A stretch of DNA of 5,188 nt, taken from contig CAAFRK010000273.1 in the NCBI GenBank assembly GCA_900765235.1, positions 1 through 5,188 of the forward strand, written 5' to 3'. The notes below the pieces were generated by a model, which was not told the DNA's origin, ran no database searches, and saw nothing but the letters and a program-made list of their open reading frames with translations. How positions within the stretch are numbered: position 1 is the first letter of the stretch; each line of letters starts with the position of its first letter. The DNA comes from an uncultured Veillonella sp. GTDB lineage: Bacteria; Bacillota_C; Negativicutes; Veillonellales; Veillonellaceae. Below are positions 1 to 4,629 of the stretch, in pieces. The translations under genes were made by a program, and so were the position numbers.

Positions 1-560
1 CCCTATTCCGCAACCCATACCTTGCGGAAGGCCTAGAAAATCTATTATATAAACAAGATGGTCTAGTTCTTGGTATCTGTAATGGTTTCCAAGCTCTTAT
101 CAAATTAGGCTTATTGCCTGGTGGGCACATTGAAACGTTAACGGCAGATCATCCTACATTGACATACAACACACTCGGTCGTCACTTGTCTCGTATGGTT
201 AACACAAAAGTTATTTCTACTAAATCCCCTTGGATGAGTGATGCTAAAGCGGGCGAAATCTATACTGTGCCAATTTCTCACGGCGAAGGTCGCTTCATCG
301 CTTCCCCTCAACAAGTGTTGGAATTCAACAAAACTGGTCAAATCGCTACGCAATATGTAGACTTTGATGGTATTGCCTCCATGGATAGCCGCTTCAATCC
401 AAATCAATCTGTAGCTGCTATCGAAGGCATTTATAGTCCAGATGGTCGCGTATTCGGTAAGATGGCTCACTCCGAACGCTGCGGTGCTGGTATCAGTAAA
501 AATATTCCTGGTTTATTAGAAATGCCAATCTTTACATCTGGTGTAAAATACTTTAAATAA
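1..560 (+). CDS. purL: Phosphoribosylformylglycinamidine synthase, C-terminal (glutaminase) part; 5' end outside window
   Basis: PurL makes formylglycinamidine ribonucleotide from formylglycinamide ribonucleotide, ATP and glutamine, the fourth step of purine synthesis in the cytoplasm. The reading frame is open from base 3 to the TAA at 558-560, giving about 185 residues. It is the class I glutamine amidotransferase domain that releases ammonia from glutamine. The nucleophile elbow GICNGFQ is present, with its catalytic Cys codon at 78-80. A PISHGEGR segment follows, and the AHSER motif near the end supplies the catalytic His (468-470) and Glu (474-476). The ending, GVKYFK, resembles the long single-chain PurL (PurL and PurQ fused, about 1,240 residues) of Clostridia and streptococci as I recall them, so I infer the missing 5' part carries the synthetase domains. 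A separate purQ gene cannot be fully excluded. A TTG at 114 could be read as a start, but it lies downstream of the catalytic Cys and is internal. A hairpin terminator follows the stop within 25 bases. Confidence 0.92.
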   Translation, partial: LFRNPYLAEGLENLLYKQDGLVLGICNGFQALIKLGLLPGGHIETLTADHPTLTYNTLGRHLSRMVNTKVISTKSPWMSDAKAGEIYTVPISHGEGRFIASPQQVLEFNKTGQIATQYVDFDGIASMDSRFNPNQSVAAIEGIYSPDGRVFGKMAHSERCGAGISKNIPGLLEMPIFTSGVKYFK

Positions 561-582
561 TTAATGATTATTCTTTCCTGTG

Positions 583-609
583 AAAGCCTACTCCTTTGGG
601 TAGGCTTTT
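583..609 (+). terminator. Rho-independent terminator after purL
   Basis: A 9-bp perfect stem, AAAGCCTAC (583-591) with GTAGGCTTT (600-608), encloses an 8-base loop, and two further loop pairs are possible. The T-run is short (TTTT, 606-609). It begins 22 bases after the purL stop and probably ends the purine transcript before fprA. Confidence 0.85.
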
Positions 610-614
610 CAATA

Positions 615-643
615 TTGATTTTTTTCGAAAATATTAGTATTAT
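615..643 (+). promoter_or_regulatory. Candidate sigma-70 promoter of fprA
   Basis: TTGATT (615-620) and TATTAT (638-643) are separated by exactly 17 bases and lie just after the purL terminator. Transcription would start near 650, giving a leader of about 73 bases. The -35 matches consensus at only four of six positions and the region is AT-rich, so chance matches are likely. It is the best candidate I found between the terminator and fprA. Confidence 0.45.
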
Positions 644-660
644 AAGTTGATGATATATTT

Positions 661-678
661 ACGAACATGAGAATTCGT
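661..678 (+). repeat. Short inverted repeat in the fprA leader
   Basis: ACGAA (661-665) and TTCGT (674-678) form a 5-bp inverted repeat with 8 bases between them. Three flanking T/A pairs can be added if two bases (679-680) are bulged. It lies just downstream of the candidate promoter and about 30 bases before the ribosome binding site, so it could be an operator or an mRNA hairpin. It is short enough to be chance. Confidence 0.3.
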
Positions 679-722
679 GTAAACCTATACATAACAAATG
701 TGAGTTAAGAAAGGATTTTATT

Positions 723-1958
723 ATGCATTGTGCTCAGAAAATGACCCATAATATCTACTGGATTGGTAGTAATGACTGGACTACAGAACGTTTTGAAAAC
801 TTATTCCCTATTCCAAATGGTGTTAGCTATAACAGCTATTTCATCGATGATGAAAAAACTTGTGTTGTAGACTCTGTTGATGCTGAAATTCGCGAAGAAT
901 ACTTCGACAACTTGACTTACCTATTGAATGGTCGCGACCTTGATTACATCATCGTTAACCATATGGAACCAGATCATTGCCAAACATTGTTGGAAACATT
1001 GGAACGTTATCCAAACTGTAAAATGGTTGGTAATGCTACAACATTCCGCATGTTCGAGCAATTCTACAATTCTCCAAAACCAGACCAATATTACACTGTA
1101 AAAGAAGGCGACGAAATTTGCCTAGGTAAACATACGCTTGTTTCCTACACTATGCCAATGGTTCACTGGCCAGAAGTAACTTGTACTTATGAAAAATCTA
1201 CAGGCACATTGTTCTCTGCAGATGCTTTTGGTACATTCGGTACAGTTAACGGCAATATCTTTGCTGACCAAACTGATTACGTTGCTACATACGAAGAAGA
1301 AGCTCGTCGTTACTACACAAACATCGTTGGTAAATACGGCCCTCTAGTACAAAATGCAATTCGCAAAGTTTCCGGTCTTGATATTAAACGTATTGCTCCA
1401 CTTCATGGTCCAATCTGGCGTACACCAGAATCTATCCAATATATCTTACACAAATATTTGCACTGGTCTAGCTACACAGCTGAACAAAAAGGCGTTGTTA
1501 TCGCCTTCGGTTCTATGTACGGCAACACTCGTGCCATTGCACAACAATTGGCAAAACAATTGTCCAAACGCGGTGTGACAGATATCAAAATTTACGATGT
1601 TTCCAAAACTAATGCGTCCTACATCATCTCCGATGCTTGGAAATATACTAACTTGGTAACAATCGCACCTACATACAACTTGAACCTATACCTTACAATG
1701 GAAAACTTCATTCATGAGTTAAAAGCTCTTAACTTCCAAAACCATAAGGTATCCATCATTGGTAACCACTCTTGGGCATCTGCTGCAATGAAAACAATGG
1801 TAGCACACTTCGAAAACGACTTCAAAGATATTGAAATCGTATCTGAACCACTTGATATCAAATCCTCTTTGAAAGAAGAAGATCTTCCAAAAATCGAAAA
1901 AATGGCAGACGATATCAAAGCATCCATCGATGCAGCTGAAATCAAAGAAGTATTATAA
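723..1958 (+). CDS. fprA: Class A flavodiiron protein (oxygen / nitric oxide reductase)
   Basis: Flavodiiron proteins are soluble enzymes that reduce O2 to water and/or NO to N2O; in anaerobes they protect against air or nitrosative stress. This one has 411 residues, the usual length of the two-domain class A form. The N-terminal metallo-beta-lactamase-like domain (about 10-250) has every diiron ligand at family spacing: His80, Glu82, Asp84 and His85 in NHMEPDH, then His148, Asp167 and His228. The flavodoxin domain (about 257-405) opens with the FMN phosphate loop GSMYGNT (263-269) and contains the NHSWAS segment (348-353). There is no C-terminal rubredoxin or flavin reductase domain, so electrons must come from a separate partner such as rubredoxin, not seen here. 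ATG 723 has a strong AAGAAAGGA site (707-715) seven bases upstream, which favours it over the next Met (codon 7, 741). The gene stands alone with its own terminator. Substrate preference (O2 versus NO) cannot be read from sequence. Confidence 0.95.
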   Translation: MHCAQKMTHNIYWIGSNDWTTERFENLFPIPNGVSYNSYFIDDEKTCVVDSVDAEIREEYFDNLTYLLNGRDLDYIIVNHMEPDHCQTLLETLERYPNCKMVGNATTFRMFEQFYNSPKPDQYYTVKEGDEICLGKHTLVSYTMPMVHWPEVTCTYEKSTGTLFSADAFGTFGTVNGNIFADQTDYVATYEEEARRYYTNIVGKYGPLVQNAIRKVSGLDIKRIAPLHGPIWRTPESIQYILHKYLHWSSYTAEQKGVVIAFGSMYGNTRAIAQQLAKQLSKRGVTDIKIYDVSKTNASYIISDAWKYTNLVTIAPTYNLNLYLTMENFIHELKALNFQNHKVSIIGNHSWASAAMKTMVAHFENDFKDIEIVSEPLDIKSSLKEEDLPKIEKMADDIKASIDAAEIKEVL

Positions 1959-1970
1959 TACACAAACTAA

Positions 1971-1997
1971 AGGCCGCCTGTTTAGGCGGTCTTTTTT
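1971..1997 (+). terminator. Rho-independent terminator after fprA
   Basis: A GC-rich stem pairs AGGCCGCCT (1971-1979) with AGGCGGTCT (1984-1992), with one G-T pair and a GTTT loop, followed by a run of T to 1997. It starts 12 bases after the fprA stop. Flanking A/T bases can extend the stem. Its 3' arm and T-run share 13 identical bases with the terminator at 4501-4551. Confidence 0.93.
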
Positions 1998-2147
1998 CTT
2001 ATACTTCAAAGGATACATATCTTACGTTTTAACAATATGTGGCGTAACATTTTTACAATTTAATTATTACTACTAACAGTAGAAACTTAGCTAAATTTTT
2101 GGAGTTTAAAAGTCTTATGAAAGTCTAAGATTTTCACGATTTTTTGC
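1998..2147. other. AT-rich intergenic stretch with no recognised gene
   Basis: This DNA between the fprA terminator and the tRNA promoter has no credible open reading frame on either strand. The only structure seen is a 7-base direct repeat AAAGTCT (2109-2115 and 2120-2126), one helical turn apart and upstream of the tRNA promoter, plus a loose TTACG/CGTAA pairing (2022-2047). Neither supports a function. Confidence 0.5.
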
Positions 2148-2176
2148 TTGACATAAATCTAACTTTTTCATATACT
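2148..2176 (+). promoter_or_regulatory. Sigma-70 promoter of the tRNA-Ser gene
   Basis: A perfect -35 hexamer TTGACA (2148-2153), an ideal 17-base spacer and TATACT (2171-2176, one mismatch to TATAAT) lie 31 bases before the mature tRNA. Transcription should begin near 2183. Such near-consensus strength is typical of stable RNA genes. Confidence 0.9.
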
Positions 2177-2207
2177 ATACAAGTACCTGTTACACAACAG
2201 AATACAT

Positions 2208-2298
2208 GGAGAGGTGTCCGAGCGGCTGAAGGAGCATGATTGGAAATCATGTGTGCGGTTATCCCGTACCCAGGGTTCAAATCCCTGTCTCTCCGCCA
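2208..2298 (+). tRNA. tRNA-Ser, anticodon GGA
   Basis: The 91-base gene folds as a class II tRNA and decodes UCC and UCU serine codons. The acceptor stem pairs 2208-2214 with 2288-2294 (last pair G-T), with discriminator G at 2295 and an encoded CCA at 2296-2298. The anticodon stem CATGA (2235-2239) pairs with TCATG (2247-2251) around the loop TTGGAAA, placing GGA at 2242-2244. The long variable arm expected of tRNA-Ser is present as a 6-bp stem (2253-2258 with 2264-2269). The T arm is CAGGG, TTCAAAT, CCCTG (2271-2287). It stands alone, with its own promoter and terminator, between convergent protein genes. No integrase or duplicated 3' end suggesting an inserted element is visible nearby. 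Confidence 0.97.
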
Positions 2299-2302
2299 TA
2301 GT

Positions 2303-2330
2303 AAAAGCAGTGCTTATGCACTGCTTTTTT
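2303..2330 (+). terminator. Rho-independent terminator of the tRNA-Ser gene
   Basis: An 11-bp perfect stem, AAAAGCAGTGC (2303-2313) with GCACTGCTTTT (2318-2328), has a TTAT loop and a run of six T (2325-2330). It begins five bases after the tRNA CCA end. Confidence 0.95.
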
Positions 2331-2342
2331 ATTTACAAAAAT

Positions 2343-2373
2343 AAAGAGACGATACACATGTATCGTCTCTTTT
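2343..2373. terminator. Bidirectional terminator between the convergent units; main terminator of mmuM
   Basis: A 13-bp perfect stem (2343-2355 with 2360-2372, core GAGACGATAC) has a 4-base loop. Read leftward it is followed by T-rich bases (TTTATTTTT) and starts 18 bases after the mmuM stop, so it fits as the mmuM terminator. Read rightward it ends in a T-run and would back up the tRNA terminator. Confidence 0.88.
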
Positions 2374-2390
2374 ATATTTAAAGTCATATA

Positions 2391-3416
2391 TTAATTGTGA
2401 ATTTTCTTTGCAATATCACCGATAATTTCAGGTGTTGTTCTACAACAGCCACCAATGATTTCAGCTCCAGCTTTTCGCCATACCTCAACGTAGTCTACAA
2501 ATGATGCAGCATCGCCATACCAAGTTTTAGTTTTACTATCATAGCTTTCACCAAGATTAGGATATACAGCAATCGGTTTATCTGTAACAGTACGAATATC
2601 TTTTATCAATGATTCTACATATTCCGGTTTGGTACAATTAATGCCAATCCCTGTAATAGGATGTACCTTATCAATCATTTGTGCACATTTAATAATGGTT
2701 TCGCCACTAGAAACATGGTGCCCATCTTTACAGGAAAAAGCAATCCATGCAGGAATACCTTTGGATGTAAACGGATCAGACATAGCTCTCGCAATAGCGA
2801 TCGCTTCAGCATAAGACGGTATGGTTTCAAAGGATAATATATCTGGATTTTCTTCACAGAATAACGCTAATCGAGGAATATGGAATACCTCTAGATATTC
2901 TGTTTGTACATCAGGATACCCACGGTATTCAGAACCATCCGCCAAAAAAGCGCCATAAGGACCTACAGAGGCTGCCACCAACGGTTTAGGGAAAGCACCT
3001 TCAGAAAAATATTTAACCCCCTCAGGAGTCTCTTCACCGAGCTTAATACCACGCAATGTAAGCGCCCCATTCGCCTTTGCTTCTAAAAACTCATTACGAG
3101 CTTGCACGGCTAAATGAACAGATAGTTTAACGAGCTCTATCGCTTCTTCCGTGCCATAACCTAAACCTTTAAAGCCTGCTACTGTCGCTTGATAGCCAGA
3201 GCTTTGAATGATATCGGCACCCGCAGCTAAATAAGAAATATGTATTTTCTTAATGATATCTGGCTGATCCATGAGAACTTTAGCAGACCACAACTTATGT
3301 TGAATATCACAGCCATAACGCTCTAATTCGGTCCCTAAAGCTCCATCTAAGACGAGGGCGCCCTTTTCCTTAATAATATCTAAAAATGCACTTCGTTTAG
3401 CCATCATATCACCCAT
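2391..3416 (-). CDS. mmuM: Homocysteine S-methyltransferase
   Basis: MmuM transfers a methyl group, usually from S-methylmethionine and less well from S-adenosylmethionine, to homocysteine to make methionine in the cytoplasm. Numbering from the upstream ATG at 3425: the family opening DGALGTELERYGCD (27-40) is followed by LWSAKVL (45-51), SVGPYGAFLADGSEYRG (153-169), SFETIP (198-203), the zinc ligand Cys264 in GINC and the pair Cys327-Cys328 in IGGCCRTTPEI. All three zinc cysteines are present. The match to E. coli MmuM as I remember it is close throughout, except for about 26 extra residues near 117-148. I chose the ATG at 3416 (341 residues): the only clear ribosome binding site, GAGG (3427-3430), abuts the ATG at 3425 too closely but lies 10 bases from 3416. 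ATGs at 3407 and 3404 are also possible. The gene follows the amino-acid-binding lipoprotein gene by 67 bases, suggesting methionine or sulfur amino acid salvage. The methyl donor is inferred from the family. Confidence 0.93.
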   Translation of the reverse strand: MGDMMAKRSAFLDIIKEKGALVLDGALGTELERYGCDIQHKLWSAKVLMDQPDIIKKIHISYLAAGADIIQSSGYQATVAGFKGLGYGTEEAIELVKLSVHLAVQARNEFLEAKANGALTLRGIKLGEETPEGVKYFSEGAFPKPLVAASVGPYGAFLADGSEYRGYPDVQTEYLEVFHIPRLALFCEENPDILSFETIPSYAEAIAIARAMSDPFTSKGIPAWIAFSCKDGHHVSSGETIIKCAQMIDKVHPITGIGINCTKPEYVESLIKDIRTVTDKPIAVYPNLGESYDSKTKTWYGDAASFVDYVEVWRKAGAEIIGGCCRTTPEIIGDIAKKIHN

Positions 3417-3426
3417 TCTATACATA

Positions 3427-3430
3427 CCTC
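3427..3430 (-). promoter_or_regulatory. Ribosome binding site that decides the mmuM start
   Basis: GAGG on the minus strand is one base before the ATG at 3425, too near for initiation there, and 10 bases before the ATG at 3416. A complementary CCTC (3440-3443) nine bases upstream could form a weak 4-bp hairpin that hides it. Confidence 0.5.
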
Positions 3431-3455
3431 ATATAACACGAGGCTTACCTAGCAT

Positions 3456-3464
3456 ATTATATCA
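3456..3464 (-). promoter_or_regulatory. Possible extended -10 promoter of mmuM
   Basis: On the minus strand, TGATATAAT is a perfect extended -10 element (TG, one base, TATAAT). It lies in the 67-base gap between the binding-protein gene and mmuM and would start transcription near 3449, about 33 bases before the 3416 ATG. No good -35 hexamer is seen at 16-18 bases, which extended -10 promoters can tolerate. It may let mmuM be expressed apart from the upstream gene. Confidence 0.5.
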
Positions 3465-3492
3465 AATAATACATTCTGGTACTATCTACAAA

Positions 3493-4278
3493 CTATTTTA
3501 ATACCTCTGCTGGAGGCTCCTTACCAAACCATTTCTTATAAATTTCTGCGTATTTACCGTTTGCTTTGATCTTAGCCAAACCATCATTGATTTTGTTAAG
3601 CAACTCTGTATTGCCTTTTTTCACAGCAATACCTAGTGGTGCCGCATCATAGTCCTCTCCAGTAACCTTTGCGATACCTTTGCCCTTACCATTAACATAA
3701 TATTCATTTACTGGTGTATCATTGATAACTACATCGACGCCTTTATTTTGTAGTTCTAAGAAAGCATCAACGATAATATTAAACTGACGTACATCGGCAT
3801 TGGGAATCTTGCTGGCAATCTCTGCACCAGTAGAGCCGATGGATACACCAATACGTTTACCTTCTAGATCCTTAAAACTATTAATATTGGTGTTATCAAT
3901 GTTCACAACGAGACCATTACCTGCAATATAGTACGGTTTACTAAAATCAACGGATTTTGTTCGTTCTTCAGAAATAGTCATATCCGAAATAGCGATGTCG
4001 ATGGTGTTACTTTGTAATGCCGGTAAAAGCGCATCAAAGTTTAGATTTTGAATATCTGCTTCTATGCCCTCTTCGTTTGCAATCGCATTGATAATATCAA
4101 TATCAAATCCAGCTAATTTACCACTATCTTTGTCTTTAAAACCAAATGGTGCATAGGTCGCATCAGTACCTACGCGCCATGCCTTCTGACTATTACCCGC
4201 ATTACCACAGCCTGCGATTAATAAACTACTAGCAATGGTGAAAGCCCCTAATAGAGCTGCTATTTTCTTAAATTTCAT
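3493..4278 (-). CDS. Amino-acid ABC transporter substrate-binding lipoprotein (SBP_bac_3 family)
   Basis: This 261-residue protein captures an amino acid outside the cytoplasmic membrane and delivers it to an ABC permease. Residues 1-24 are a lipoprotein signal: basic start MKFKK, hydrophobic stretch, and lipobox IAGC with Cys24 as the lipidated residue. The mature part is one periplasmic-binding fold of the polar amino acid type: VGTDATYAPFGFKD (36-49), GFDIDIINAIA (57-67), FDALLPALQS (81-90) and ISDMTISEERTKSVDFSKPYY (97-117). Arg106 fits the conserved residue that binds the ligand carboxylate, and Asp187 in INDTP the one that binds its amino group, as in GlnH. Its length is normal. The ligand (glutamine, basic amino acid or other) cannot be fixed; the adjacent mmuM hints at a sulfur amino acid, as inference only. 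No permease or ATPase gene is adjacent in the window. AAGGG (4286-4290) sits seven bases before the ATG. No terminator separates it from mmuM. Confidence 0.92.
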   Translation of the reverse strand: MKFKKIAALLGAFTIASSLLIAGCGNAGNSQKAWRVGTDATYAPFGFKDKDSGKLAGFDIDIINAIANEEGIEADIQNLNFDALLPALQSNTIDIAISDMTISEERTKSVDFSKPYYIAGNGLVVNIDNTNINSFKDLEGKRIGVSIGSTGAEIASKIPNADVRQFNIIVDAFLELQNKGVDVVINDTPVNEYYVNGKGKGIAKVTGEDYDAAPLGIAVKKGNTELLNKINDGLAKIKANGKYAEIYKKWFGKEPPAEVLK

Positions 4279-4296
4279 ATTATTACCCTTACTTCT

Positions 4297-4319
4297 CTCC
4301 GTTCTATCTAGAAACAGAG
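4297..4319 (-). repeat. Hairpin in the leader of the binding-protein mRNA
   Basis: On the minus strand CTCTGTT (4319-4313) pairs with AACGGAG (4303-4297) with one G-T pair. Past a one-base bulge, CT pairs with AG, closing on an AGAT loop. It ends six bases before the AAGGG ribosome binding site and buries an upstream GGAG. It may affect translation or mRNA stability. No known riboswitch motif is seen. Confidence 0.4.
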
Positions 4320-4371
4320 TTCTTCTTAATCAACTAATATATTTATACTTACACTTATGAGCATAATAAAA

Positions 4372-4393
4372 ATAATACCTCTAAAGGTATTAT
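4372..4393. repeat. Inverted repeat at the binding-protein transcription start (operator-like)
   Basis: A perfect 9-bp inverted repeat, ATAATACCT (4372-4380) and AGGTATTAT (4385-4393), has a 4-base centre. It covers the predicted start point and first 20 or so transcribed bases of the leftward promoter at 4400-4428, a typical repressor position. Read leftward it is followed by TTTTATT, so it could instead act as a weak, AT-rich terminator or a 5' hairpin. Its ATACC...GGTAT core recurs at 4440-4453. Confidence 0.5.
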
Positions 4394-4399
4394 AGTTTT

Positions 4400-4428
4400 A
4401 TGATAACATTCGATATAATAAGGGTCAA
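4400..4428 (-). promoter_or_regulatory. Sigma-70 promoter of the binding-protein gene
   Basis: On the minus strand TTGACC (4428-4423) and TATCAT (4405-4400), each one mismatch from consensus, are separated by exactly 17 bases. Transcription would begin near 4393, leaving a leader of about 115 bases before the ATG. A second TATAAT at 4394-4389 lacks a matching -35. Confidence 0.7.
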
Positions 4429-4439
4429 TAAATCCAACT

Positions 4440-4453
4440 ATACCAATAGGTAT
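4440..4453. repeat. Second ATACC...GGTAT inverted repeat, upstream of the -35
   Basis: ATACC (4440-4444) and GGTAT (4449-4453) are separated by four bases. The repeat lies 12 bases upstream of the -35 hexamer of the leftward promoter. It shares its half-sites with the repeat at 4372-4393, though there the halves are six bases apart. The centres are about 64 bases apart, close to six helical turns. Confidence 0.4.
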
Positions 4454-4459
4454 TGAATT

Positions 4460-4480
4460 GATATAGTTTTTAGCTATATC
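4460..4480. repeat. Third inverted repeat, GATATAG...CTATATC
   Basis: GATATAG (4460-4466) and CTATATC (4474-4480) are perfect 7-base arms around a 7-base centre. It lies between the transporter terminator and the binding-protein promoter. The half-sites differ from the ATACC repeats. It may be another protein site or chance in AT-rich DNA. Confidence 0.3.
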
Positions 4481-4500
4481 GAAAATAACATTCCTAAGTA

Positions 4501-4551
4501 TATAAAAAGACCGCCTTTACCAAGCACAGATGAAACTTGATAAAGGCGGTC
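4501..4551 (-). terminator. Rho-independent terminator of the OPT transporter gene
   Basis: A 16-bp stem pairs 4536-4551 with 4509-4524 (one G-T pair on the minus strand) around an 11-base loop. The base is the GC-rich GACCGCC/GGCGGTC, and TTTTTATA follows leftward. The plus-strand side has no T-run, so it works leftward only. It lies 78 bases after the transporter stop and separates that gene from the binding-protein unit. Confidence 0.92.
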
Positions 4552-4575
4552 ATCCCCAAAATGGAGGATTCCTGG

Positions 4576-4594
4576 TTATTTATAGAATAAATAA
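4576..4594. repeat. All-A/T inverted repeat downstream of the transporter gene
   Basis: TTATTTAT (4576-4583) and ATAAATAA (4587-4594) are perfect 8-base arms around AGA. Being A/T only and lacking a T-run tail, it is weak as a terminator. It lies in the 3' untranslated stretch before the strong terminator at 4501-4551. The rest of 4552-4629 shows nothing recognisable. Confidence 0.25.
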
Positions 4595-4629
4595 GCTATT
4601 CAATTCATTTAGGATATATAGTATATAAT

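Noticed and set aside
138..470. 110-residue reverse-strand open frame inside purL
   Set aside because: It lies antisense to the conserved glutaminase domain and has no recognisable motifs.
114..560. TTG-initiated small gene of 148 residues
   Set aside because: The frame is open upstream to the window edge and encodes the GICNGFQ catalytic elbow of the same domain, so TTG 114 is internal to purL.
1354..1578. 74-residue open frame inside fprA
   Set aside because: It is an out-of-frame overlap of a fully conserved gene, as are the reverse-strand frame at 1712-1963 and those inside mmuM and the OPT gene.
2109..2126. Direct repeat AAAGTCT, 11 bases apart, upstream of the tRNA promoter
   Set aside because: Two 7-base copies in AT-rich DNA are too weak to call a binding site.
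2208..2298. Integration site of a mobile element at the tRNA-Ser gene
   Set aside because: There is no integrase gene and no repeat of the tRNA 3' end; the sequence just downstream is a normal terminator.
4279..4500. T-box or SAM riboswitch upstream of the binding-protein gene
   Set aside because: I find no T-box consensus (GGUGGNACCGCG-like) and no recognisable SAM riboswitch core, and the only strong terminator (4501-4551) lies upstream of the predicted promoter.
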